The position numbers were made by a program, and so were the translations under genes. Positions 1 through 10,758 of a DNA stretch of 64,000 nt are shown in pieces. The notes under the pieces are model-generated. The model was not told the origin of the DNA. It did not search any database and was given only the letters and a program-made list of their open reading frames with translations. Within the stretch, counting starts at the first letter, position 1. Every line of letters begins with the position of its first letter. Location of the stretch: positions 13,850,144 through 13,914,143 of the forward strand of contig CM064519.1 of NCBI GenBank assembly GCA_032716605.1, read 5' to 3'. This DNA comes from Paralithodes platypus. Taxonomy: Eukaryota; Arthropoda; Malacostraca; Decapoda; Lithodidae.

Positions 1-1812
1 AATGGTGGATTGACACGTGGTAGGGGCATGGAGGAAACGCAACGCCTGCGCTGGTTACTTGCTATGCCAGCCTGCGCTGAGGTGAGTGAAGTTATGCAAG
101 AACTGACAGGGAAGCATTTCCACACCTCTGAGCAGCACAAAGAAATGACTGAAGCAAGGCGTGAACGAGATAGGAAGGACACAGAGAAGGTTCTCGCATT
201 CTTCAAGGATTATGATCCATTTCAAGAATCAAATGAACTCAGGAATATTGCCAACGGTGTGACAAGACCAGCCTCGGCCAATCCTCATTTACTGTATGAG
301 GTTGGTATGAACATTGTGCAGAAGATGGAAGGTAGCAATGCTTTTGACTTTTCATTTAGGAAGAAAGATCAAGTTGATTCGTTGGGTGCAAAGGTTACAA
401 TCAGTGCTGAAAAAGTACCAATCGACCCACAGCTCCTTTTCCAGAGGCTCCTCATCTTTGCTAATAACAGGGACTTAGGTGTTGAAGAGGTCTTTGCGTA
501 TGAGTTGTCTAGCTACCCTACTGCTCTGTTCGATAAGTGGGGGAGGCTCAGGGAAGCCAATAAACCACAGCTAGGAGATGAGATAGCTGCTGTTGTTCCC
601 AAGTCGTCATTGGAATCATTTGAGGAAGAAAGGACTGTGACCCATGTTCTGGATGGTGGTTCCTTATTGCAAAGGATTCCATGGAAGAAGGGTGACACAT
701 TTGAGGACATTGCAAGCATGTACATGAAGCATGTTTCCAAAAACTTTCTCAATCCGGTGGTTGTATTCGACGGTTATAAATCAGGACCTACTACCAAGGA
801 CATGACACACAATCGACGATCAAAAGGAGTCTTTGGTCAAAAGGTGATGTTCACTCCAACCATGCCCCTTCGGTCAAAAAAGGAAAACTTCTTGTCAAAC
901 TCGGACAATAAGCAAAACTTCATTGACTTATTGTGTGAAACATTCAAGGCAAATGGAATTGACTGTGTCAATGCGCCAGCAGATGCAGATGTCATGATTG
1001 CGAAGAAGGGAATTGAGCATGCAAGGGAAACCGTGACATATGTGATAGGTGAGGACACAGACTTGTTGGTGCTGTTGTGTCATTATGCGGAACGAGGGAT
1101 GAATGATTTGTACTTCAAGTCGAGCAAGGAAGGTGGGAAATGTTGGCATATTAACTCAGTAGCAGAAGCTCTCGGTGAAAGCATCTGTCGTGTCCTGCCA
1201 GTTGTCCATGCACTCTGTGGATGTGACACAACCTCACGACTGTATGGTATTGGTAAAGGGGCTGCCTTGAGGAAAGTGAGGGAAGACAACGGTTTCTTGA
1301 AATGTATAGAAGCATTCTGTTGCCAAAGTGGAAGTAAAGACGCGATATCATCAGCTGGTGAAAAGGCCTTGGTTTATTTGTACGGGGGAAAAGGAAATGA
1401 CACCCTTGACGGACTGCGAAAGACAAAGTTTTGCAACAAGGTGGCAAAAAGTTCAACTACCGTTGAAGTTCACAGCCTTCCCCCAACAACCGATGCAGCC
1501 AAATACCACTCGTTCCGAGTTTATTGTCAGGTCCAGGAATGGATGGGGAACTGTGTGGACCCCGAGAAATGGGGCTGGTGTCTGCGGAAGGGACAGCTTG
1601 AACCGAAGACGATGGATTCGCCAGTGGCTCCTGATTCACTACTGAAATTGGTCAGATGTCAGTGTAAGGGCAACTGTGACACTCAACGCTGTAGTTGCAA
1701 ACGGAATGAGCTTGAATGTTCCAGTGCATGTGGTCAATGTAAAGGACTCTGTCAAAATAGCAACTTTGATGCAAGCACCGATGATCCAAGTGAATCCGAA
1801 CTCCTATCATGA
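1..1812 (+). CDS. FEN1/XPG-like nuclease domain protein with C-terminal Tesmin/TSO1 CXC domain, 5' partial
   Basis: The frame is open to base 1 (codons N-G-G precede the leucine codon at 10), so the N-terminus lies outside the window; the stop is TGA 1810-1812. Numbering from base 10, residues ~250-425 resemble the FEN1/XPG PIN-like fold: an acidic FDG at 252-254, TKD plus an HNRR basic patch at 262-270, ADAD at 324-327, GEDTD at 347-351, and GCDTT followed by GIGKG at 404-417, like the helix-hairpin part of 5' nucleases. Residues 550-581 form a cysteine-rich CXC (TCR) motif that begins CQCKGNC and continues CSCKRN, a DNA-binding domain in Tesmin/TSO1 proteins. The family implies metal-dependent structure-specific nuclease activity; the pairing with CXC suggests DNA targeting, which is inference. 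The frame has no stop or frameshift, unlike the mobile-element ORFs elsewhere in the window. It could be a host gene or the surviving gene of an uncharacterised element. Confidence 0.75.
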   Translation, partial: NGGLTRGRGMEETQRLRWLLAMPACAEVSEVMQELTGKHFHTSEQHKEMTEARRERDRKDTEKVLAFFKDYDPFQESNELRNIANGVTRPASANPHLLYEVGMNIVQKMEGSNAFDFSFRKKDQVDSLGAKVTISAEKVPIDPQLLFQRLLIFANNRDLGVEEVFAYELSSYPTALFDKWGRLREANKPQLGDEIAAVVPKSSLESFEEERTVTHVLDGGSLLQRIPWKKGDTFEDIASMYMKHVSKNFLNPVVVFDGYKSGPTTKDMTHNRRSKGVFGQKVMFTPTMPLRSKKENFLSNSDNKQNFIDLLCETFKANGIDCVNAPADADVMIAKKGIEHARETVTYVIGEDTDLLVLLCHYAERGMNDLYFKSSKEGGKCWHINSVAEALGESICRVLPVVHALCGCDTTSRLYGIGKGAALRKVREDNGFLKCIEAFCCQSGSKDAISSAGEKALVYLYGGKGNDTLDGLRKTKFCNKVAKSSTTVEVHSLPPTTDAAKYHSFRVYCQVQEWMGNCVDPEKWGWCLRKGQLEPKTMDSPVAPDSLLKLVRCQCKGNCDTQRCSCKRNELECSSACGQCKGLCQNSNFDASTDDPSESELLS

Positions 1813-1979
1813 ATTACATAATTGGCTCTGAATGACGTCATACTACGTCATGTTTTTTTTGTTTTTGTTTTTATAAAAAAGAGGGACAACAGGTCAAAAA
1901 ACCCATACAAGCACAAAGTGCCTGTGTCACCCCTTGTGAAAGAGACAGTTCAGCCTGTCTGTAAGGTTTTTCGGCTGTA

Positions 1980-2247
1980 AATTAACCACTTTCCAGATGT
2001 CCAAAAGTTGGAGACTTTTTATATGTTCATCAGAGGGACCTAATAAACAAGTTAAAGCCAAAAAACGTTGTTTGTAATACATTTATAGGGTCTAGGAGCA
2101 ACCAGAAAAAAGTTATCTGTAAATTGAAGCTTTGGACGGCGGCCATCTTGAATTTATGCAAATTAACCACTTTCCCAGTGTCCAAAAGTTGGAGACTTTT
2201 TATATGTTCATCAGAGGGACCTAATAAACAAGTTAAAGCCAAAAAAC
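1980..2247. repeat. Two 85-bp direct repeats downstream of the nuclease-CXC gene
   Basis: A block beginning TTAACCACTTTCC and ending AAAGCCAAAAAAC occurs at 1980-2066 and again at 2161-2248, nearly identical, about 180 bp apart. It lies 170 bp past the stop codon and so may be 3' UTR or the tail of an element that carries the gene. Confidence 0.8.
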
Positions 2248-2805
2248 CTTCTATTGCAATTTGTTCTAGGTCCAGTTAAATGATTGCTAGATTTACTGGA
2301 CTACTTGTCTATCGAAGGAGGATCTCTAACTAATGAACTGTCAAAGGAGCCGCGTCACGTGACCGGATGTCGTCTCCATCAAGGGGCGCCTTAGCAACGG
2401 CAGAAGAAGAAAGCTCCCTCAAGTTTTTAGTTTATTTAATAATTATTTCCTAATTTACATTCAATGAATTTATCTTTCTTAATTAATGTCAAACTTTTAA
2501 TTATTATTTATCTCTTCCACATCTTATATAAAATCTCCTCTTTCTCTTCGTCCACATACTATGTAATATATAATTAAAACAGAGGGTTAAAATTATGTAT
2601 GCGGTATGCAAATTCAACCAAAAATTACGTTAATAGATTAGGCCTAGACGATATATAATTGTAAATATGTGGGGTGTTTATATTCATACTATTTTAGATG
2701 CCTTGTTTACATGAGATTGCGCGCCAAATTTCAAACCCGCGAACGAAAATCGATTGGCGTATTTACTCGACTTTTATTAGTCTTCAAGAACAGCATAACA
2801 AGTTT
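2248..2805. other. AT-rich stretch without recognisable gene
   Basis: I see no supported gene, RNA or element boundary here. A short open frame at 2698-2955 runs into repeat R1 and has no coding features. Confidence 0.6.
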
Positions 2806-3114
2806 CGGTTCAATGTTATTTTAATACCACGAGTTTTATTGATATATTTAAAGATAAATATTGAATCTATATGCTCTAAAGATCATAAGAAAATTTGTTT
2901 TAACCCTCGGCAAAACCTAATAAAAAAGTATGGTACTAACATTTATTTTTCGTAACAAGGTTGTCAATACGGTACTTCCAGTTATCGACAGCTCTAAAGA
3001 TCATATGAAAATGTGTTAAACCCTCGGAAAACCTAATATAAAAGTATGCTACTAAAATTTAATTTTCGTAACAAGGTTGTCAATACGGTACTTTCCCGTT
3101 ATCAATGTACAATC
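2806..3114 (+). repeat. Repeat R1, left half (interrupted copy)
   Basis: This AT-rich stretch matches 24198-24506 almost base for base. It contains two tandem sub-units of about 115 bp (from ~2873 and ~2990), each with CTCTAAAGATCATA and ending near AACAAGGTTGTCAATA. The match to the paralog breaks off exactly where the RTE LINE begins and resumes at 5242. Confidence 0.85.
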
Positions 3115-5241
3115 TATCTATCTATTCTATCTATTGCCTGACGCCGTGATCCCCGAAGGGGTGGCCACGAACGAACCGCCCCCATGCACCTCTGTCCCCA
3201 GTCAGTCGACGCCCCTCCCCCCAACCAGCACCGCCTTCGTTCATGTAGTTCCTCACTCCATCCTTCCACCTCATATTCGGTCTACCTCTCCCCCTCTGTC
3301 CCTCCACCTCGCTCTCGTACACCCTCTTAGTCATTCTCTCGCTTTCCATACGTTCCATATGGCCGAACCATCTCAAGTTGTTCCTTTTCACACTTTCCAG
3401 CACATCTACCTCCACACCACACCTCCTTCTTACTTCCTCATTAGTCTGTCTATCCCTCCATGTAACTCCGCACGCACTCCTTAAGTAATTCATTTCCACT
3501 GCTCTCACTCTTGGTCTGAGTCTCTCAACCAACGTCCATGCTTCGCTTCCGTAAGTCAGTGTCGGGATTACCACACTGTCATGCAAGGACTTCTTCACTT
3601 CCATACTGACCACCCTATTTCTTGTTACTGCTTTTAGCGTTCCTACAACCCTCTTCCCCTGTTGTACCCTCTCCCGCACCTCTTCATCCATAGTCCCATC
3701 TTTACTCAACACACTGCCCAGATACTTAAAAGAGTTGACGATCTCCATAGCCTGACCGTTCAGCTTCACCTCACACTCTGTGACTTCACCCCTTTCGAAG
3801 ACCATAACCTTGCTCTTCCCCGTATTTACCTTCCAATTCCGTTTTTCGCACACTGTTCCAAACTCATTTACCAGACCCTGCAACTCCCATTCATTATCAC
3901 TCATCAGAACTGTATCATCCGCAAACAGCAGTATAGGTAGCTTCCACTCAATTCCCTCCCTTTTCAGCGATACACCAACATCCACTGCTCTTGATAGTAT
4001 TTCTTTCATAACTCCATCCATATATACAGTAAACAACCACGGGGACATCACACACCCCTGTTTCAAACCAACATTCAGGTCAAAGAACTCGCTCTGCTCA
4101 CTCTCCACACGTACTGCCGCCTTTGCACCCTCATACATGCTCTTCACTGCTTTCAGCAACTTGCCCTCTACTCCGTATATTCTAAGTACTTTCCACAAAC
4201 CTTCTCTATCCACTCTGTCATAGGCCTCTCCAAGTCCATAAAGGCAACATACACCTTTTGTTTCTTCTCCAGATACTTCTCCACAACACAATTCAGGGTA
4301 AAAATCTGATCTACACATCCTCTTCCCTTCCTAAAACCTCCCTGCTCGTCGCCTATCCATTTCTCCGTTCTCACTCTCACTCTCTCAATCACTACCCTAC
4401 TGTATACCTTCCCTACTACGCTTAGAAGACATATTCCTCGGTGGTTACCACACACTCCTCTTTCCCCTTTGCACTTATATAGGGGAGCTATTATGCCAGT
4501 CTTCCAGTCATCGGGTGCACTCCCCTTCTCCCATGCTAGTTTGCACATTTTCCATACCCATTCTATCACTATCTCACCACCATACCTCAACATTTCCCAC
4601 ACACTCCATCTGTTCCTGGTGCTTTCCCCAACTTCACTCTTTTCATGGCTTCCCACACTTCTGACCTCCTGATCCCCACCTCCTCCTCCACTACTTCTCT
4701 TCTTCTCCCTCCCATACCATATCCAGCTATGTTTGCTGGCTCTTCATTCCTTTCATTTAGCAACTCACTGAAGTACTCCCTCCATCTTTCGACTCTCTCT
4801 TGCTTCTCGGCTAGCATTCTCCCATTCTTATCTTTCACACCCTTACTGTTTCCCTTGCTACCTTCCCTAACTTTCTTGACTTCTTTCCAGAACAGTTTCT
4901 TACTCTCCCTCCATTTTACACTCAGATTCCTTCCAAATTCCTCATCTACTCTTCTCTTACTTTCCTTCACTACTCTCTTCACCACCCTCTTACTCTCCAC
5001 GTACCTCGCTCGTTTCTGTCTCTCGGAATCTTCATTCCCTCTACTACCCAACCACTCTCTATATGCTTTCTTCTTTTCTTCCACAGCTATTCTTACCTCT
5101 TCTGTCCACCATGCTGTACCTTTCACTCCCCTCCCTCTTCTCCTCACTCCACACACCTCCTCACATGCTGCACAGATCTCATCCTTAAACACCTTGCTCA
5201 TCTCCTCCACTTCCTCCATAACTTCCAGGTCGAACCTGGTA
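3115..5241 (-). mobile_element. 5'-truncated RTE-type LINE inserted in R1
   Basis: Read on the minus strand, this is the last ~2.1 kb of the LINE at 27605-30811, at about 98-99% protein identity. The 3' end is a short TAGA-type simple repeat at 3115-3135, as expected for RTE elements. The 5' truncation at 5241 corresponds to about 28692 of the longer copy. A 12-bp target duplication, CAATGTACAATC, lies at 3103-3114 and 5242-5253. R1 at 24198-24868 carries that 12-mer only once (24495-24506), which is the empty site. Confidence 0.93.
3131..5240 (-). pseudogene. RTE reverse transcriptase ORF, truncated and frameshifted
   Basis: The fragment retains the RT core and the RTE C-terminal tail, but no endonuclease. 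Recognisable are APGTDGV, NHRGICLLSVVGKVYS, EQGGFRKGRG, LKQGCVMSPW, the catalytic FADD and a C-terminal RWFGHMERM...GRGRPNMRWKDGV. The frame is broken twice relative to the copy at 27786-30799. One G is missing from a four-G run near 4598, after APGTDGVCG. One A is missing near 4229, at FMDLEKAYD. Otherwise it is intact to the stop. It is dead as a gene both by 5' truncation and by these shifts, although either 1-bp loss could be a sequencing error. Confidence 0.92.
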
Positions 5242-5600
5242 CAATGTACAATCAAAGCTGAAAATTGCAGAGTAAACACCGTAGACTTCATCGACTTTTA
5301 TTTCACCTTCGTATAATCGACAACCAATTTTTTTTTTTTTTTTGTATTTACTAAGGGATTAGTACTCAACCAGCGGGGGTGTGGGACCCACCCATAATAC
5401 TAGGTTAGCTTAGGTAAGGTTGTTAGGTTAGGCTAATGTCTTTTCAAATCACTATCGGGGAACAACATCGATCGATAGGCCTTATGGGGCAAATAGGTTT
5501 TCCCGAGATTTCTAATTAATTACAAACTCTATATATTGATGCAAATGAACAATTTTGTTTATAAAAAACACTCGGAAAATTCGTGGTATTAAAATAACAT
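5242..5600 (+). repeat. Repeat R1, right half, with poly-T and TTAGG/GC-hairpin unit
   Basis: This resumes the R1 alignment with 24495-24868. It includes the second target-site copy at 5242-5253, a poly-T run at about 5329-5343, and a unit beginning CAACCAGCGGGGGTGTG and ending in TTAGGTTAGG-like sequence (5367-5440). The unit recurs at many other places in the window. Confidence 0.82.
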
Positions 5601-6004
5601 TTTTCCCAAGTTTCCTAAGCTTTACAATAGTTTGGGAAGTCGAAGAGTAAATAATCATGCCTGGAAAACTAAAACACATAGGGCCTACTGAAGTTCAAAA
5701 AGCTGACTGAACAAGCCTTCGCGCCCACCAAAGGCTCAAAGTATGCTGCCGGCTTCGATCTGAGCAGGTAATTATAGCCATGGCATAGCCTATGTCTTAA
5801 CTTAACCTAGCTAATCCAGGCTCAGACTCTCAGATTATCCTGATGATCAATGGGTGTTCTTTAAATTTGACTTAGGCTAGGCTAGGCCTAATTTTGTGTT
5901 CTTTTTTCTCAAGTAGGATAATGTAGGCTAGCCTAATCTATGTCCTAAGCCTAACCTAATTTCAGATGAGAACATAGCCTAACATAAGAAAATGGGAGTC
6001 TGGG
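5601..6004. other. Low-complexity CCTAA/TAGG-rich spacer
   Basis: Scattered CTAACCTA and TAGGCTAG words with no open frame or RNA-like structure. Nothing else seen. Confidence 0.5.
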
Positions 6005-6250
6005 TACTGGGTAGCATTCAAGGAGACTACATCAGGACTCTTCTTCTTCTTACCTCTGACCGGGTATGGTATAGGCCTAAGCTAACCTAGTGTTTACTAG
6101 CCTATAGGCTACCCCTTTGAAAGGACATTACCCTAACCTAACTACCTTACCTAACCTATCCTAGTATTATGGGTGGGGGCTGCCGCCCCTACACCCCCAC
6201 TATTAGATATCTTTGACAGATTTTTGGTGAATTTTTCTGTGAAAACGGTA
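6005..6250 (-). repeat. Interspersed repeat R5, part upstream of the DIRS insertion
   Basis: The sequence matches the reverse complement of 25845-25955 (GGGTAGCATTCAAGGAGAC motif) and then the TTAGG/GC-hairpin unit (6125-6200, minus orientation). Bases 6200-6250 match the reverse complement of 25245-25290. The alignment stops at 6250/6251 and continues at 14019, so DIRS inserted inside R5. Confidence 0.75.
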
Positions 6251-6562
6251 TATTTATTAGTGGCCCCTCCATCATTGACGAACATGCCTATTACATAAGG
6301 CATCCTCTTCAAACACTAATCCGCCGTAGTTTGAATCTACCGCGCAGAGCATTTAAAAACTGAGGAGCCTTCATCATGAGCGCACGCGACCTCACTCATG
6401 GCTTCAGTCATTATGAATTGGGTTCTCACTACGAAAAAAACTTCGTAAAAAATAAAAACAAAAAGAAAATAAGAATAACTATCCAATAAGCTTTCCATCA
6501 TATCGTGGATGTACTTGTGTGGATTTCTGACCAGACGCTGAATCAGGCGTCATTCCTCCTTC
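6251..6562 (+). repeat. DIRS left inverted terminal repeat
   Basis: From TTTATTAGTGGCCCC to AATCAGGCGTCATTCCTCC this is the reverse complement of 13663-13966 with few differences. Its outermost ~45 bp also pairs with the first half of the internal complementary region at 13490-13530. Confidence 0.93.
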
Positions 6563-8357
6563 TTTGCTCTGCGCTCAGCCTGCCCGGACGTTCCTTTCAG
6601 GCTCCGCTGGTTCCGCATTCGTGGCGTCCCTAGTGAGTTTTTTCTCATTTGTTTACTCTGGATGTATCGAGTAAGGTTAGGATAGGCGTAGCAGGAGTGT
6701 CCTGGGCTGGTTGCCCGCAGTGCAATGTATTTTGGGTCGTATGTATGGGGCATCTATTTCGGATGTACCCTCGTGGTCCTGTTGTGGACACGTGAACTTT
6801 TCACAGTTGGTTTAGTTGGTGATGCAGGCGGCTTTCATTACGCGTTAATTGCTGCCTTTTATCCTTCTGATGAGGGAGCTGTGTGTTTGCTGACGTTCCC
6901 AGCGTATTTTTCTTCACTTAGTGAAGTTTTTTCTGGGTCCGTGTCAGGCTTCCCGGGGTTGGGAAGTTATCGCTTCGGTGGTGTGTTGGCGGTGGTTCCT
7001 GTTGTGATATTCCAGTGTGTGTTTATATTTCAACTATTTTCATGCCGTCTACCTAGGCCTAGCCAGCCGCTCGTAGCTTTGCCACATGTCTAGTGTTATT
7101 ATTTATTTTATAAATATGCCCTACTGTGTCATGTGTATCCGGGTTTTAGTTGTGTATTGGCTAATTCCTCGGACTATATTTGTTTCCTGGTTTAGTTGTG
7201 TATTGGCTAATTCCACGGATTATGTTGTGACCTTGGTTAGTCGTGCGTGTCTCTCCTCGTGTCGTATTGTTCAGATGGTGTCTGTTCAGGGTGGGGTTTG
7301 CCTTCCGGCGGGTTTTTCTCGGTTTCACCGTGAAAAATCCTGACCGATGAGCAGTGTTAGGCCACACGTGGTTGTTAACACTGGCTGGTTCCCCGGCGAG
7401 GGGAGGTGTCTGTGGCTCTCCAGGACTGCGTATCTGTGGGTGCCTGGTTTCAGGCCTCCTTTATAATTCCCGGCGGGATGGCTGTACCCATCCTTACATA
7501 TATATTTAGTTATATATAAAGAAACGACGTTCGTGAGAACACTCGTTTTTTATAGGTTTTTCTACCTGGTTTACGACAAACCACGGGGAAAACCTAGCTG
7601 TTGTTTAGGCGTTCCTCCCCGGCGATCTTTTACAAAGTAGTGGGGTCAGGAACTTGTGGGGTTAACTTTTAGACTTCTCACCCGGCGGGTGCACCTTAGC
7701 AGGGTGGGATAAAACGACTTAGGTCTCTTATAGTTAACCAATCCATGTGAGTGATACTCTGTGTATCGCTGCCTTTACTCTTACGGCATTTGAAGGATCA
7801 GTGAGGTTTAACCAAATCGATTTCCACACCCGGCGGGTGTCCCTAAGTAAAGGAACTAAGGAATTTATAAACAAATTCAATTTCGATTAACCTTAATTGG
7901 GTGATACTTTCAGTATCGCCGCCTTCTAATTTTACGACGATCGTTTGGGACAATTCGTTAAAAAATCAGATCTCGTATATTCCTGCCCTGGGCTATTCTA
8001 CTAAAATATTTCAAGGGCCGGCGTCTTTATGAGGGGGGGCTTTGTTACAAAATTGAATCTTGAGACAGTCACCACCTCCTACAGACTATTAGTGCCATAC
8101 TGGACCATTATATCAGAGGGTATTCTTCATGTTCTTAGCTAAGAAGACTTGTTTAGCCTCTTTATACCCAGCCGCGTGGCGAGATGTGTTAGCTGTGTCT
8201 TTGCATCCCGTTACCCGGCGGGTTATTAACACTTGTATGCGAACACTTGGGTTAACCTTATGAGCATTAATTCCTGGAAATTTTCTTTATTTTTCCAGAG
8301 CTGAGCTCCGGCGGACCAATACAGACCCGGCGGTAGTTCCTCTCACCAGTCTCTGTC
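6563..8357 (+). other. DIRS 5' noncoding region with CCGGCGG words and a 150-bp direct repeat
   Basis: No convincing protein is encoded; a 122-codon frame at 6725-7093 has no recognisable domain. A ~34-bp direct repeat (TTTAGTTGTGTATTGGC) occurs at 7145 and 7190. A ~150-bp direct repeat starts at about 7678 and 7826; each copy opens with ACCCGGCGGGTG and contains a small hairpin of the form GATACT-loop-GTATC. The word CCGGCG recurs about a dozen times between 7310 and 8335. Confidence 0.7.
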
Positions 8358-10758
8358 ATGGCTAATGTGGCGCCAGTTTTTGCCCTGTGCATTACCCCTA
8401 CGGGCGCGGGTATCCCAATTTTTGCACATACCCTTAGGATAAGGTGTTGTTAGATGTCTAGACCGTTCAAGGGGTCTCTGGGTTACACGTAATTGTTCTT
8501 TTTGCTCCCAATTAACCAATAAAGTCCTGTGTGACAATGACAAGACCGCGGCGGTAGCGTTGAGAGAGGTCAGACAACAAATGTCGGCCTACACTACCAT
8601 TGTCGCACATAAGTCACTTCAATGTGACAACGTCCCACTTTGGGATAAGTTGCTGTCAGAGCACCCTCCCCCTAAACGTACCTCTAGAGTAAGGGGTTTT
8701 AAGCCGACAGAGACTAGCCGGGGTTTTCTGTATCGTCTGTGGAGACGTTTAAACGCCCGAGAGAGCCTACTCCCCCGGCAGCCACCTCCTCGTCGCAGGC
8801 GAGATCGAGGTCAAGGTCACCCCTCAGACAACGGTCTTCAAGTCGGGCCTCTTCCCCGGCTAGTAAGAAGTGCAAGACTGAAGCTTCCCCCAGGGCCATG
8901 GTGGTGATTCTTCCAAACCTAGGTCCAGTTCGCGGTCACACCGTAGCCACAAATCCTCCAAAAAGGATTCCCATAAGAAGTCCTCTCGACATTCTTCTAA
9001 GTCTAGTGCATCTCATCGTACCTCTACACCTGACAATGTTTCTGTTACAGCCTCAGAGTATAGTGAAGCGCCTGTCCCTAAACAAGATTTACCTATTGAT
9101 ATTTTAACCCTAGAAATGGAGAGTTCAGGATATTCAATAATTGAGAATGTTTCAGACTCTCAAGAGAGCGTAGGCCAGAGCCTCGGTGTTTGGCGATTTG
9201 CTCAGCCAGGGTCTGTCCATCCACGTCCGACTCATACGAGTCACACAGTAGCCGATGTCCACAGGGACGCGGCGACCCCATCCTCTATCCCTGATTTATC
9301 TTGGAAACAAGGTGCCCCTGCCTCGGCGGGGTCTTCTCAGGAGGATCGGGAGGAACAAGATGAAGTGTCATTAATTTCAGATAGGGAAGGACAAGGGTCA
9401 GGCTCAGGCCTGGACGCCGCCCATGATAATACTAATTCACCTGAAAGTTCTGCACCTAACCAGTTTGTTACAGCACAAGAAATTGATGGGTTACTTACTC
9501 ATGCTCTATCAAAATTCTTTAATCAACAACGAGAAAACCCCACAATGGACTTGGGGGCTCCCTTGACAGGTTCTGCGGTACGGCCTCTGATAACGTCAAT
9601 CGATTTATCTAAGATTCCTAACCCTCCTACTCTGTCACCGGCAGGGAGCTCTAAGCCAGCTACGGCGGCATTCACTACGTCAAATGTCAGGGTCATTACG
9701 GATGTTAATCCACCCCCTCTAGACAAAGCGCCTCTTAGAAAGGTAGCTATGCCCCTGCTTTATGGGCCAGACGAGTCATGGGTCCCTTTGAACCCCTCTA
9801 AGCCAGAGCTTGCCCAGCCTACCTTGTCAGGGGAACTCCCGGTACCACGTGAGTGGTTTATCCAGGGAAATAAGTCTAAGAAATTAAGGGCATTGGATGC
9901 CTTGGGTAATGTTTGGACGTAAATATCAAGGCTATACCTAGTTATTATTATCAGGATTATTTTGTTTATGCATCTAAGCCTGCTTTACCCCCTGCCTCAG
10001 CTTCAAAACTTTTTTCAGACTGGTCTAAGCTGGATGGGTTTAATGATATTAAGGCTCTGTTGGCTATTACTCCTGAACTAGATTTACAGACCGTCACAGA
10101 CGAGACAGCTAATCCAGTGTTGAAGGTGGGACAGTTAGGACCAGGACCTTGGGTGGATTGGGAGGTAGAGGCTCAAAACTTTGCAACCACTTTCACTTCT
10201 AAATCTTCCCACCAGATCCCTCAGGATACACATTCATGGTTCTCAATGCCGGTAGGTTCTGCCGGCGGAGTTCCGTCAGCTTTATTTTCCTTTTTAGCTG
10301 CCCCTAAGATTAATCTTTGTGAACTAAAGGAACCATTCATTACCCCTACCCCTTCTCACCTAGACAGAGAATTTAGGCTAAGGGGAAAAGCTTTCCGCCT
10401 GTTTTCACAGTACATAGTTTCTCAACAGGTGGCTAAGTCTTTACTCAGGTCTACTCAGGCAATCGCAGACGCGGATGCTCGAAGATCAGTTGAATTATCC
10501 CGGCGTCTGATTCTTCAGTCGTCAATTCAATCCTTAGGTGACATACGCACAGCCTTACTTGAGGCGGTGCGAGCACGACAGGATCTTAGAATGTCATTAG
10601 TTCGCAAGCTGCCTGATCGCATTGCTAACCAGGTGGTAATGTCCCCAGTACTTACACCTTCTTTAATGTCCCCTGATGTATGGCGAACAGTGTTTAACAT
10701 GGCACAGGCCGTGAAGCACAGTCCCGCACAGGCTAAGAACATGTCAATATCATTTTAA
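8358..10758 (+). pseudogene. DIRS gag-like ORF, frameshifted
   Basis: Coding signal passes through several frames: a possible start at 8358 (MANVAPVF); a frame with a CSFC cysteine pair near 8490-8720; an RS-rich segment (residues KRPREPTPP onward, 8739-8895); a continuation in another frame 8899-9922 (SKSSASHRTSTPDN to LDALGNVW); and the C-terminal part 9913-10758 (IKAIPSYYYQDYF to AQAKNMSISF). Apparent 1-bp shifts lie near 8715-8738, at a C-run near 8885-8900, and near 9910. The basic, serine-rich N-terminus and helical C-terminus fit a DIRS nucleocapsid-type protein by position. The assignment rests on element architecture rather than a recognised motif. Confidence 0.65.

Noticed and set aside
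6725..7093. 122-codon hydrophobic frame in the DIRS leader
   Set aside because: No recognisable domain, start context or continuity with gag; treated as leader.
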